DNA from: Saccopteryx bilineata
Lineage: Eukaryota > Chordata > Mammalia > Chiroptera > Emballonuridae
Direction of reading: 5' to 3'
NCBI RefSeq assembly: GCF_036850765.1
Contig: NC_089495.1
Span: 123,403,033 to 123,467,032, forward strand
Length of the DNA: 64,000 nucleotides
In this document: in pieces, positions 1-13,000 of the stretch
Layout: each line of letters begins with the position of its first letter
Position numbering within the stretch: position 1 is the first letter of the stretch
Program-made: the position numbers and the translations under genes
Notes under the pieces: generated by a model
Told to the model about the DNA's origin: nothing
Databases searched by the model: none
What the model saw: only the letters and a program-made list of their open reading frames with translations

Positions 1-240
1 TACCTCGCACCAGGTCTCAGCCGGTGGACGGACGTTTGGAACTAAGCCACGGGGCGGGCGTGGGGGGTGGACACGCTGTGTGCGACCCCGTTGCAGTGGT
101 CTCCGCGCGCCCTGAGGATTCCGCGGATGAACTCGCGCCCAGAGGTGACCGGCGTCGAGGCAGTAAGTCAGCGCTTTGCCCAATCTCCCCAGACTCACTA
201 GGGTAGCCTTTCCTATAGGGCTCTGGGGAAGCCTTGGCCA
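1..240. promoter_or_regulatory. CpG-rich segment at window edge, possible promoter or first exon
   Basis: The first 240 bases are GC-rich with many CpG dinucleotides, unlike the AT-rich DNA that follows. On the plus strand a good splice-donor-like string (GCAGTAAGTC) lies near 160. On the minus strand a donor-like CGAGGTA sits at the extreme left edge. In human, QRICH2 starts on the same strand as PRPSAP1 just beyond its 3' end, so this could be the QRICH2 promoter or first exon. No protein here is recognisable, so the assignment is only inference. Confidence 0.35.
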
Positions 241-1263
241 CAATCTACAGTGCCACTAATTTTTATTGTTAGTAAACTCTTCCAAAGAAAGATGGTATGG
301 GACTGTGCCAAGGCATTTCAGAACACAGAGATTTGAGGGCACCAGGGCAACTATGCTTTGTATACCTGCTGTTCTATTATGCAGACCTGTGGCACAAACC
401 TAAGGGTGCAGTCCTGAGACCTTGGTCCCTTGGGGACAGTTCCCATGTCATTCTACCCAATTAGAAGGAAGAGTAATTTAGAAGAGATCTCTCACCACCC
501 ATGTGATGCCAATTAGTCACCAGATGACAGAGCTTTTCTCTGCTGTGCTGGCCTAATTTATCTCAAAACACTCAAATGATCCTGTAGCAGTATTCCAGGG
601 CAGGATTAGACAGGATAGATGAATTTGGTGCACTCAACAATTGAGGCTTGATCTCCCCATACCAGGTTCTTCCAGAAAACATGTAATACAATACATTCAG
701 GAAAAGCTGAAGAAAACCTGTGAATGCATCTGCATTTAACTATTTTAACTGCTTTCAAATTCAAATTCTTAGTTTCCCTGGGACTAGAGTTCAACACAAG
801 TCCAGAACTTCCATAAGGGTAACACCAAGGACTTTGCTCACCATTCTATTCCCAGTGCCTGGTACACAGGCCTTCAGGTAGTTATCTTCAAAAGAACAAA
901 TTATTTGTACTCTTCTGTGCACTGGTGCGCCAACCTTCCTTAAAGCTAGCCTCAAAGTTAAAGCCTTGCGGTCGGGCATCAGCTGTATGGGGGGCTGCAG
1001 TGCTGGGAGGGGGCTTTCTCAATTCTGTGTTCAGTGCCTTTCCACAAGAACGTCACTGCCACTACACCAGCCATGGCCAGAACATCAGCTCCCCCAGCTC
1101 CGAGTCCTCCTGTTTTCATTTCCATACTCTGAAGACCTGGTATCATGCCAGGCACATATAAGGGTTCTAAATATCAATGTCAAGGGCATAGTCTAATATA
1201 TTCTCATTCTAATCCCAAGAAATAAATCCTACTAAACGCTTTCAATAAAAAAATTCATTTTAG
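241..1263. other. non-genic DNA, no recognisable gene
   Basis: No coding exon or intact repeat is visible. A short stretch around 835-885 (CAGTGCCTGGTACACAGG) resembles the conserved 3' part of an old MIR/L2-class element. Small open frames here lack any recognisable domain. Confidence 0.4.
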
Positions 1264-1541
1264 GCCCTGGCTGGTTGTTTCAGTGGTAGAGCATTGGCCC
1301 AGTATGTAGAAGTCCTGGGTTCAATTCCCGGCCAGGACACACAGAAGAGACTATCTGCTTATCCACCCCTCCCCCTCTCCTTCTTCTCTCTCTCTCTTTT
1401 CCCCTACCAACGCCAAGGCTCCATTGGAGCAAAGTTGGCCCAGGTGCTGAGGATGGCTCCATGGCCTCTATCTCAGGATCTAGAATGGCTCTGGTTGCAA
1501 CAGAGCACCGCCCTGGATGGGCAGAGCATCGCCTCCTAGTG

Positions 1542-2205
1542 CAGTGGTCCCCAACCTTTTTTGGGCCACGGACTGGCTTAATGTCAGAAAATATTTTCAC
1601 GGACTGGCCTTTAGGGTGGGACGGATAAATGCACAAAATAAAATTATGTGACCGGCGTAAAATCTGTGGTATTTTTAAATATAATTGTTGAACTTACAAA
1701 ACAAGCGTCAAGAGTGAGCCTTAGACAGATGTAAGAGGGAATCTGGTCATTTTTAAAAAATAAAACATTGTTCAGACTTAAATATAAGGTTTTTTTTTTT
1801 CAGAGACAGAGAGAGAGTCAGAGAGATGGATAGACAAGGACAGACAGGAACGGAGAGATGAGAAGCATCAATCAGTTTTTCGTTGCGACATCTTAGTTGT
1901 TCATTAATTGCTTTCTCACATGTGCCTTGATTACGGGCCTTCAGCAGACCAAGTAACCCCTTGATCAAGCCAGCGACCTTGGGTCCAAGCTGGTGAGCTT
2001 TTGCTCAAACCAGATGAGCCTGCACTCAAGCTGGCGACCCTGGGGTTTCGAACCTGGGTCCTCCGCATCCGTCTGATGCTCTATCCACTGCACCATCGCC
2101 TAGTCAGGCCAGACTTAAATATAAATAAAACAGAAATAATGTAAGTTATTTATTCTTTCTCTGTGGACCGGTACTGGTCCGCAGCCCGGGGGTTGGGGAC
2201 CACTG
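1542..2205. mobile_element. hAT transposon (non-autonomous), family CAGTGGTCCCCAACC
   Basis: The terminal inverted repeats are CAGTGGTCCCCAACC and GGTTGGGGACCACTG. The flanking 8-bp target duplication is TCCTAGTG/CCCTAGTG (7 of 8). The element has no transposase, is about 342 bp after subtracting an inserted SINE, and is related to the copy at 52867-53162. Confidence 0.9.
1788..2109 (-). mobile_element. SINE type B
   Basis: A poly-T start, a reverse-complement type B body and a head ending CGCCTAGTCAGGC are present. It is flanked by the 15-bp duplication CAGACTTAAATATAA and lies inside the hAT element. Confidence 0.9.
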
Positions 2206-2323
2206 CCCTAGTGCACATGCCGGGTGGATCCAGGAGCATGTGGGAGTCTCTCTGCCTTCCTGCTTCCCACTTCAGGAAAAAAAATTTTTTTTAAATCTTT
2301 ATTTAGAGACATAGGGCGAGAAA

Positions 2324-2507
2324 TACGGTATTTCCCCATGTATAAGATGTACCCTTTCCCAAAAAATTTGGGGGTCTAAAACTGGGTGCATCTTATACAG
2401 TGGATAGATTTTTTTTTTACTTGCATTTCCCACTTTTTAGCGCTTGTCTTTTTTTTAATTTCGGGCCCCCAAATTAAGGAGCATCTTATACATGGGGAAA
2501 TACAGTA
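2324..2507. mobile_element. MITE derived from the Tigger-like element at 28134-31605
   Basis: The inverted termini TACGGTATTTCCCC and GGGGAAATACAGTA are flanked by TA. The left ~135 bases match the right end of the Tigger-like element (reverse complement), and the right ~60 bases match its left end. It is therefore an internal-deletion derivative without transposase. Confidence 0.85.
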
Positions 2508-3376
2508 TTAACCGGAGGTATAAATGAAATTTGAGTTGAAAGGATCTTTACTTTCAATTCCAAACCTCCCTTTTTACTACGGATGACAGAAGCCCAGGAA
2601 GGCCTGGCCACCTGCCTGACCTGAGACAAGAATCAGGTGTCTTGAGGAACAGTCCATGGCTCTTCCTCTAACACCATGATCATCAGTTTATAAGGAAGTC
2701 CTTTGCCAAAATGTCCCTACTTGTCCCACTAACAGAAGGCAACTTATTTGTATGGCTTAAAAAGCTAATGTGTTCCAAGTCTTGAATGTGGGTTGTGAAC
2801 TTTTCTAGTCATTAGGAAAGGGGTAAAATATCAAGGAAACTTCTCTGCAGAGAAATGCAACTGTACAAATAAGCAAATTGTCCTTTATTATCTCTTAGAA
2901 ACTAACAGAACCAGTAAGCAATTCCAGATCATTGCCTAGTGGCCCCTCCTCCTCCCATTATACTGTTCTGACTTGAATTGGACTAAAAGGCAAAGAAAGT
3001 TTATACCATATTTGCAACAGGGTCTAGAAGACAGATTGGGTACAAAATGAGTTCTGATTATGTAATTTTAAATGTTGGGTAGGAAGGCCAGGTGCAATGT
3101 AAGTAATGCAATAAACAAAAGTGTCACCTGTAACAGGAAAAAGTATAATTCTATTTTTTACAAATGTAGATCTTAACTATATTATTGAACAAGGATTTCA
3201 CTTCAATGCTTAGGGACAGGATAGGCCCTGCAGAAAGAGGCTTAGGTCTAGGCTTTGGGGCAAGCCATGGACCCCAACAACCTTTTATCATACATCCCTT
3301 GTCTTCTGCAGAGTCTAGACCAAAGTCAGTCACCAGGAAGCACGTCCGTGGGTGTCTGTGCAATGGCGCAAAGAGA
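2508..3376. other. non-genic DNA downstream of PRPSAP1
   Basis: No exon or repeat is recognised. This is the stretch just beyond the likely polyadenylation site of PRPSAP1. Confidence 0.4.
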
Positions 3377-3940
3377 CCAGCAAGACAACATTTTTTTATT
3401 TGTAACTGAAGAGCACCGCAGACACCGAGAGAGGTGCTCCCGCCTCCCTGGCATCCTTGCAGGGGATGGACACTGCAAACAGTCCTTTGCTCAATGGCTG
3501 TAGGCATGGCATTTTCTCAGAGAAAAATAGGGTTCTCTATGAAAGATTTATATGAGGCTGAGAGAACGGGAATGGAAGCAGTGCCAGTTGCTCAGCTTCC
3601 CTAACTGCACTTAACATAATACACATTTCCCTGTGGTCGAAACAGCTGAATGAACAGGGCCGAGGTCAAACTTCACCTGCCGTGAACTCCTTCACAATGC
3701 CAAAAGATTTTCAGATTCTTTTCAGGAAAGTGTGATACTCTTTTTAAGGAACAGGATGATGAGGGCACACATTTAAAGCCATTTATCCATTAGCTTTGTC
3801 TCCCTCTTGACTATCTGCATGCCTTCTGTCTATCGAACTTGGCAGGAGGGACTGTCTGACTTCCTGGAAAGGAAACATTGTGTACATAATTGATGCCACT
3901 GTCGTCCTTGGGAGGCCCAGGGTCAAGGCAACCATGAAAG
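3377..3940 (-). other. PRPSAP1: likely 3' UTR of PRPSAP1
   Basis: This follows the PRPSAP1 stop codon on the minus strand. A polyadenylation signal AATAAA (TTTATT on the plus strand, 3394-3399) gives a 3' UTR of about 560 bases. The exact cleavage site is inferred, and a more distal site is possible. Confidence 0.5.
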
Positions 3941-4099
3941 CTAGTCATCCACAGTGATGTTTCGGAAAAGGTATGCCATGGACTCCCCATTGTGGATTCT
4001 CCGAATTGCTTCAGAAAGAATCAGACTGATATCCACAGTCTTTATCTTGGGACACTGCAGCTTCTGTACCTCGTGAGGGACAGTATTGGTCACCACCAC
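3941..4099 (-). CDS. PRPSAP1: PRPSAP1 coding exon 10 (last)
   Basis: It encodes residues 305-356, starting [12 protein letters not shown] and ending NITVDD, with stop TAG at 3943-3941. The acceptor is ...GACCAG at 4100-4101. It forms the C-terminal end of the second PRPP-synthetase-like domain. Confidence 0.96.
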   Translation of the reverse strand: MVVTNTVPHEVQKLQCPKIKTVDISLILSEAIRRIHNGESMAYLFRNITVDD

Positions 4100-7000
4100 C
4101 TGGTCATAGCAGCAAGGGGAAACAAATACTGTTACTGATATGCCCAACATGGCCACGCAGAAAAGTCTACCTAACATTTAGTACCCACAGCCCAGGTCTC
4201 AACCTACAAAACCTTACTCTACAGAGAATGGTTTTTACAAACTAAGCTTAACCAATTTTCCACAAGGGAAGGGTTTCATGGTTCAAAACATAAGATTCTG
4301 AATGCAATCATCATTATATGCAGAAATGATAGCCTGAGTCCAAGCACTGTGCAAAAATTCCGTATTGTTGGGGAAGAATTCTCTTCAGAGAAATTATATT
4401 AAAATACAAATTATACTGAAGTCCATAAAGCAAATCTTTATAAAAATAGACATCTATTCCTAACTATATAACTGCCCCAACAAATGCTAGCCACCATAGG
4501 TCGTCTGGAGAGGGGTAAACAATACTAACTGGGTCATTTCACTATTCACAGAAAACAGGGCAGAAAACCTTGACTTGAGCTAATGTTCCACACCCCTTAA
4601 AAGTACACAGACCTCATCAATGGAGGACTCTTCAATCAGGCGGGGGGCCTCTGCAGACAGGATGCCGTGAGTGGCCATGACATAAATCTTATAAGCGCCC
4701 CTCTCCTTCAGGATCTCTGCAGCAGCAACGAAACCTTCCACATCATCAATAATGTCATCCTGAGAAGAGATCGGAGTAAGTGTCAGGGAGCGGCCCTTGC
4801 CATGCTTACGAATACACACTCACTGCCCTCTCTGCGCCTCAGAGGACAGTGAATCAAAACTCAGAGCTATCTACCTGGGTCAAAGGGTCTAACACCAGCA
4901 ATGGCAACAGACCTACATGGACTGCACTTTGCATGGCTGTCAGTACAAAGAGCAGAACAGCCTTGCAGTCGTATGTGACATTCACAGCCAGAGTTTACAA
5001 CCACCAAGGCTCATTTCCTGTTTCAAATTTCAAGATAATCTGACATAGCCAGTGTCCCATTTATTGTTACTGAGAGAAAGTTAAACGACAGGTACAGAGA
5101 CATGAAGCAAGCCGTGAGGAGGACGAGCCTCTGGCTCGGCAAAGGCATTCGGAGCTGGGAGCAAATGTATCATGTTCAAGTACCAAGACTGACACTGTTC
5201 TCATTAGTAAAGATGAGACAGCTCCTCTTTAGTTCACCTCAGGGCCCTAAAGCTTATGGATGAGTAGTCAGCTGCTTTGACAGGCCCTACCTACAGCCCT
5301 TAAGACAAAGGTTACTTATAGGGTTGACTTTTCTTATAGGAGTTATTGTGCTCTTTTTACACCTGTTGGTTATAATAATCCCTGTTCATCTATATAAAAA
5401 TCTCTACTTGCCCCTAAGGAGTACGGGTGAGAAAGGGCAGAGCCACTTAAATCTATCGTTACTATAAATACAACCCAAAGTGGACAACCGATAAAGAGCC
5501 AGAGGTGTCATCTCTGCACATGATGGAAGACATAACCATAACCATACCACTATGATTGCGATGCTCCCGCCAACATCTCCGACTACAGTTATTGGTGGCT
5601 TCTCTTTGGCCATCATCACTAGCAAAACAAAACAAATGACAAGACCTAGTCAGTCACACAGCACTAAGTGAATGTGATCATAACCCCTCCCTCTGGAAGG
5701 GGTGGCAAACCACTGTGAAGAAAAAAAACCCAGATTCTTCTTGAGTGAGCAGGGGGCAGGGGGTGTCTTGAAGAAATACAAAGTTTAGAGCACGTGGTCC
5801 AACAGAAACAGGGTGAGACAGATGCTATTTTATATTTTCTAGTAGCCATATTAGGTGGTAAAAGCACACAGGTGAAATTAATAGATTTTATTTTACCAAA
5901 CATATCCAAAATATTATTTCAATATGTAATCAATATACAAATTTATTAGAAATGTTTTACATGTGTTTTATACAAAGTCTTTGGTATTTGGTGTGCATCT
6001 TACACACATGGCACTTCTCAGTTGAGACTAGTTATGTTTTAAGATCACAACAGCCAATGCCTGACTGGCAGTGGCAAGGTGGATAAACTGTCGACCTGGG
6101 ACACTGAGGTCCCAGGTTCAAAATCCCAAGGTCACTGGCTGGAGCAAGCGGTCACAGGCTCGGCTTGAGCTGCCTGGTCAAGGCGCATATGAGAAGCAAT
6201 CAATGAACAACTAAAGTGCTGTAGCAACAGGTTGATGCTTCTCATCTCTCTACCTCCCTCAAAAAAAAAAAAAAAAAAAAAAAAAGGTCAAAACAGCCAT
6301 GCGTGACTAGCAGGCACCAGTCTTTAGCTAGCACAAGTGTAAGGATGGAGTAGAACAGTGAGGAAGATTTCACCAACACACAGACCAGTACTGCCCTGCC
6401 ACTCACCATAGAAACATTCACCTCTGAGACTGATGAGAAAACCTAAAATGAATGACACTCTGGAGAAAATCAAACAGGGAAAGGCTGTAAGAGCTGGCAT
6501 TCAGCCTGGCCAGGCAGTGGCACAGTGGATAGAGTGTAAGATTGAGACATGGGAGACCCAGATTTGAGACCCCAAGGCCACCAGCTTGAGCGCAGGCTCA
6601 TCTGGTTTGAGCAGAGCTCACCAGTTTGAACCCAAGGTCGCTGGCTCCAGCAAGGGGTTACTCGGTCTGCTGAAGGCCCGCGGTCAAGGCACATATGAGA
6701 AAGCAATCAATGAACAACTAAGGTGTTGCAACGAGCAATGAAAAACTGATTGATGCTTATTATCTCTCTCCGTTCCTGTCTGTCTGTCCCTGTCTATCCC
6801 TCTCTCTGACTCACTCACTGTCTCTGTAAAAAATAAATTAAAAAAAAAATTCTGTCTTTACATTAAACAATGGCAGTGGGTGGTTCTGTTGACCTACCTA
6901 CCCACTTCTTAAAGAGATGTGGTCCCTTTTCTTGACCATTTTTCTCTGTAAAAAAAAAAAAAAAAGAGGGAAAGCCAGTGTCCCTCATCATAGATCAACA

Positions 7001-10000
7001 GAAATTCAGCTCTAATTTGATACAGAAAACATGTCACAGCACTCCTGTTTACTTCTCTGTCACCGACCTCTCCAAGACAGCTTCTGTCCGTTTGCAATGA
7101 GAAGTGCAGGCAGAGCGGAAGAGTGAGGCTGACAGAGGCGGGAAGAAGCAAGGCTTATTCCACACCCACTCCTTCCCTGCTCTTCATTGGCTGAACACAT
7201 AATTTGGCAGCCACTAAAAAACAGACAGACTTCATTATAAGGTCAATGGGGGAAAAAAACAATAGTACCTGACAGGGTAAAAAAAAATACCAAAATTCTT
7301 CCAATAGCTTACCCAAAAAATAAAATACTAAAATTTAAATTTTTCTGTAAAAGTAATATATGTACAGAAGGTCAGGGATAAAGGGTGCTCATTCTATCCT
7401 ATGTTTTAGATTCTGCTTGGCTCCATTTTGTCAAAAGAAACCCAATCTATTTAAGAATAAAATGACTTGTGCACCATTACTTGTGGCCAGAAATCACTGT
7501 TAAAACTATATCAACTTACTGCATTAAAAATGTCAATTTCACAAATGGTTTCCAATGGTCTTATGAAAGTAGAAATGTCTTTAGCTTTTAGAGTGAGCAT
7601 TTTCCAAGTAAAATAATGCTGTATTTATAACCATCCTTAGATTTTTTACACATACTTTTTTTTGTTCTTTCCCCAGAGTCAATAAACCAACACTTTCTCT
7701 CCTAAGATAAAGAGCAAAAATGGACTATGGAGAATTATTCATTCCTTATCCATTTTAATCTTGGTCTATTTCTAGTTCAATATTAGACTTTACTGTCAGA
7801 CTAACATTAAAAAGAGATATGAGAAATAATATCAGGTCTCCAGTAGACCTAGAACTGAAATTATTCTCAAGATCATAATTCTACAAGCAAACAAGTCAAA
7901 CATCTAACAGATGCTCAAGGAGAACGAGTGTCTATTTCATTTCAGTGATGAAAAACACTCTTCACTTATAAAGTGTTAACAAGCCAGGAAAACCCAGCCA
8001 GAAAAGGTGATTTCCTCTCATTCTGTGATCCAAACAATTTTCATCATTGCGGCAAACAGCAGTGTTTAGAGCAGTGGTAGTCAACCTGGTCCCTACTGCC
8101 AACTAGTGGGTGTTCCAGCTTTCATGGTGGGTGGTAGCGGAGCAACCAAAGTATAAATAAAAAAATAGATTTAACTACAGTAAGTTGTTTTATAAAGATT
8201 TATTCTGCCAAACTTAGCAAAAATCTGACATAAAGTGCTTGGTAAGTAATTAGTATTATATGCTTTAACTTGCTGTAACTCTGCTTTATAAATTTAAAAA
8301 GTAAAGTTACTTCCCTACTTTATAAATCACCATTACTGTGGAACTGGTGGGCGGTTAGAAAATTTTACTACTAACAGAGATACAAAAGTGGGTGGTAGGT
8401 ATAAAAAGGTTGACTACCCCTGGTTTAAAGGAATCACTAACACACAATCCTTCCAAGTTCATTAGCTGACCTTGCCACTAGAGAGGTATCAATTCTACCT
8501 TATAAAACAGAAATGGTTCACTTTTAATAAATTATTCTAAAAAAGGGGTTCTCCACCTCACATTACTAACATTTTGGACTAGATGACTGTTTGCCACATT
8601 GGAAGCCGGTGCAGCAGCATCTCTGGCCTCTGGATGCCCACTAGACACCAGCAGCAGCCCACTACTCCTGGTTTAGACAACCAGAAATGTCCTCAGATAC
8701 TGTCAAAACCCTCTGTGGGCCTGACCAGGCGGTGGTGCAGTCGATAGAGCGTCAGACTGGGACGCGGAGGACCCAAGTTCAAGACCCTGAAGTTGCCAGC
8801 TTGAGCATGGGCTCATCTAGTTTGAGCAAGGCTCATCAGCTTGAGCCCAAGGTCGCTGGCTTGAGCAAGGGGTCACTTGCTCTGCTGAAGCCGGGGCCCC
8901 GGTCAAGGCACATATGAAAAAGCAATCAATGAACAACTAAGGTGCTGCAATGAAAAATTGATCCTTCTCATCTCTCTCCCTTCTTGTCTTCCTATCAGTC
9001 TGTCCCTATCTATCCCTCTCTCTGATTCTCTCTCTGTCCCTGTCAAAAAACAAAAACAAAAAACCCTCTGTGGGTCAAAGTTGCCCTCATTTGAGCACTA
9101 CGGCTGCTCTGAAAGATTGGGCTCCAGAAAGGTAAAACAGTTCATCTTCCTAAAAGATGCAAAGACTCCAAGGGTAAAACTTTGCTTCCCTCTGGCTTTT
9201 TCCTAAAAGTTTCTATATAGTATCTTCATCTTCATTACTATTTTTTTCTTTTCTTTTTTTTTTTTTTAAATTATTAAGTGAGTAGCAGGGAGGCAGAGAG
9301 ACAGACCCCCACCCACATGCACCCTGACCAGGATCCACCTGGCAAGCCTCCTATGGGGCGATGCTCTGTTGCTTGGCAACAGAGCTATTTTAGTGCCTGA
9401 GGTGAGGCCATGGTGCCATCCTCAGTGCCCAGGGCCAACTTGCTCGAATGAGCCATTGGCTACAGGGTGGGGGTGTGGGGGAAGAGGGGAAAGAGAGAGA
9501 GAGAGAGCGAGAGAGAGAGAGAAGGGGGAGGGGTAGAGAAGCAGATAGTTGCTTCTCCTGTGTGCCTTGACCGGGAATCAAACCCAGGACTTCTACACTC
9601 CAGGCTGATGCTCTAGCACTGAGCCAACAAGCCAGGGCCTCATCTTCATTACTATTAAACTACTGAACTGTAACTGGTAAATAAATACAAAGCTAATTTA
9701 ATTTGGAAGTTTCAATTACACATACAAGAAATAACATGTTTTCAGAATGCTCTTTACTAAATCCGTAAGAGTAAATCCCAGACAAGGATCTGGTGGCAAC
9801 TATAAAAGTTGTAATGTAAGCACAGCAACATGTGTGTGAAGGAGCAGGGGCCTTTACAAGTTTCCAGGATACAGGAGATGACTGCAAGGGAAACACTGTG
9901 ACAGTCAGAAGTAACACAGCAACATTCTCAGAACAGAGAATCTTATACACACAATACTGTGATAAGTCAGGACTGACTATCAAAATAACCTCAGACCCAA

Positions 10001-13000
10001 TCATTTTATCTCTTGGAATTTATCCTATATATACATTCAGTCACTTATGAAAGAACCTAAGTCAAGGTTAGTCACAGGTGGCAGAGTGTGGTGACTAAGA
10101 GCACACTCTGAAGCCCAATCCTGGGTTCTAACTCCTGCTTTAAACTAAAGGAGTCAGGGCTGAGTCCAGGGCTAAGAAAGTACAAGATACATAGGGAACA
10201 TCTTGTTATATCATAAATAAAGGAGTATCAAAAAATGATAGGGACATGTCAAAAGAACATGGGAGGTAGCTTAAAGGAGTGCTCTTCAGTCATGTCTGAG
10301 ACAAACTGAGCATTAAAATACTAGCAATGGATCAGTTCATAATACACTGAATAAAATAAGATTCTATGAATCCATACTGATACAAATGGAGGGAAGAAAA
10401 GAATTAGAAAAATCATCATTTGACAACAATGATAGTAATAGCTAATTCAACCTAATCACGAGGAAACAAACATGCCCCAGTTAAACAAACATGCCCCAGT
10501 TAAGGACTATTCTACAAAATAAATGGCCTACATTCTTCCAAAGTATCAGGTCAGAAGAAACAAAGAACAGAGGAGCCAGTCCAGCTGGAATGAGACAAGA
10601 AAAATGATGACCAAGTACCCTCTGTTACTTTACATTGGTTGGTAAAATCTGAATAAGGTCTGAAGATTAGACAATGGTATTATAACAATGTTAGTTTCCT
10701 GAGTCTGAAAATGATAAATAATTGGAATGTTTACACCTTAGAGAGGGAGCCCGTGTGAGATCACCTGTTTGGGGCATAACTGTTCTACTATTGTTCCACC
10801 CTGGGTTTCAGAGGCAGGGTCAAGTAGATACATATTTCTAAAGGAAATAATCTCTTTCCCCTTAAAAGCCTAATCGACTTTCCAGTACAGAATGCTACTT
10901 ACTGACACTCAAAAGCCTATGGACTGGGCTTGCCTAGTCAAGGCACAAATGGGAGTTGATGCTTCCAGCTCCTCCCCCCTTCTCTCTCTGTGTCTCTCTC
11001 TCCCCTCTCTCTCTCCTCTCTAAAAAATGAATTAAAAAAAAAAAAAAAAGCCTATGGAAATAAGTAGCCTGCACTCTGCTGGATTAAACAGATGTTTGGC
11101 AAGTAGCAGACCAAAGGGTTACATTACTAACAGGGCTAAAAGTTACCTGATCACCAAAGCCTGGTGTTTTTTGTTTTGTTTTGTTTTTTTAAATATGACC
11201 ACATTGCTTTTATTTCTTTTATTTATTTATTTTTTATAGAGACAGAGAGAGAGTCAGAGAGAGGGATAGATAGGGACAGACAGGAACGGAGAGATGAGAA
11301 GCATCAATCATTAGTTTTTCGTTGTGACACCTTAGTTGTTCATTGCTTGCTTTCTCATATGTGCCTTGACCGTGGGGCTACAGCCGACCAAGTAACCCCT
11401 TGCTCGAGCCAGCGACCTTGGGTCCAAGCTGGTGAGCTTTGCTCAAACCAGATGAGCCCGCGCTCAAGCTGGCGACTTTAGGGTCTCGAACCTGGGTCCT
11501 CTGCATCCCAGACTGATGCTCTATTCACTGCACCACCGCCTGGTCAGGCAAAGCCTGGTGTTTGATTAATGGTGACGATCACCGATCGTACCAAAATATA
11601 AAAGCTTAAGATTTCACAACATCACACATACAACTTTTTTATTAAAGCTAAAATCACATCACACTCTCTGAATGGTAAGTGCTACCCAGGTATGTACAAC
11701 GGTCGTTACATATTTTGCACATGTATTTAACACATACAAAAGGGGAATCAATGCAATACCATTCAATTTTTAAAAATACCAAGAAAGCACACATCCACAT
11801 AAGTATTAACTTCCAGCTACTCTTATTATTCAAGACTTGCTTCAATTTACAAATAAAGTAAAAACAGAGCTAATCTTACATGGCAACTCCAGGCCGGGAT
11901 GGACAGTAGCATTTCTGACCATTGGGGGAGAGTGACGGCCATCATCCATGTCGAGCTCTGTACACTGAGCCTCTCCGTGGATCACAGCTAGCCCCAGGCG
12001 GAGTCTCTCAGCATAGGACTGGGCCCTAAGAGAAAGGCGAAGGGAAGGAGAGCCAAGCGTCACTCTTCTTTTTTTTTTTTTTGTATTTTTCTGAAGCTGG
12101 AAACGGGGAGAGACAGTCAGACAGACTCCCGCATGCGCCGACTGGGATCCACCCGGCATGGGCGATGCTCTGCCCACCAGGGGGCGATGCTCTGCCCCAC
12201 CGGGGCATTACTCTGTTCTGACCAGAGCCACTCTAGCGCCTGGGACAGAGGCCAAGGAGCCATCCCCAGCGCCCGGGCCATCTCTGCTCCAATGGAGCCT
12301 CGGCTGCGGGAGGGGAAGAGAGAGACAGAGAGGAAGGAGAGGGGGAGGGGTGGAGAAGCAGCTGGACGCTTCTCCTGTGTGCCCTGGCCGGAAATCGAAC
12401 CTGGGACTTCTGCACGCCAGGCCGACGCTCTACCACTGAGCCAACCGGCCAGGGCAAGCGTCACTCTTCTAACAGTTTATTAATCATAAAATGAAAATAT
12501 TATTCAACCTTTTAGGGACATTTGAAGGAATTATTTATACAAAACAGAATAAATTCCAGGCCACCACACAAATGCCTAAAGAGGCATGTAATTGGGATGT
12601 GAGCTAGTACCTGAGTCTAGGCAATTTTGGCTCTACCCTTTGTCCAACATTCTAACACTTGTCTCCAGAAGAAAGACCTTTGTTGAAAAAGGTCTCTTAA
12701 AACACTGCCTGCAAAGTGCTCGCAGCCCTCCTGCTTTGCTTGTCCTGAGAACTAGAAAGAAGAACTCCCTTTCCTCCAGAAGAAAACTGAGTCATTCAGA
12801 GACCCACGCGTGGCCTGGAGACCACAGACTGAGAAAGCTGTGGTGTAGGATGCAACACGGACATGGGGCAGCTGGGTCGATGAGCTTCCACGGGCTGCAA
12901 TACGATAGACCCTGGACATCAGAACAACTCAGTCTGACTTGAGAAAGCACCCATGAGGAGTTTCCACAAGTGACTGGGTTATTTACCTTTTTGCAGCATC

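Larger units (their letters stand above)
1264..2290 (+). mobile_element. SINE type A, split by a hAT element
   Basis: A tRNA-like head with A and B boxes (TTCAATTCC) starts at 1264. The type A body runs to 1541, is interrupted by a hAT transposon, and resumes at 2206 with the CCGGGTGGATCC segment and an A/T tail. Confidence 0.85.

Noticed and set aside
3151..3507. 118-residue minus-strand ORF beyond the PRPSAP1 stop
   Set aside because: It overlaps the likely 3' UTR end and poly-A signal and has no known domain. It is best explained as non-coding.
12133..12483. Many 80-150 residue ORFs rich in [20 protein letters not shown] or GREERDREE-type sequence, here and across the window
   Set aside because: They are translations of type A SINEs in different frames and recur wherever that SINE occurs. 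They are not genes.
12592..12942. 116-residue plus-strand ORF in PRPSAP1 intron 6
   Set aside because: No recognisable domain, no splice or promoter context, antisense to the gene. Probably a chance ORF.
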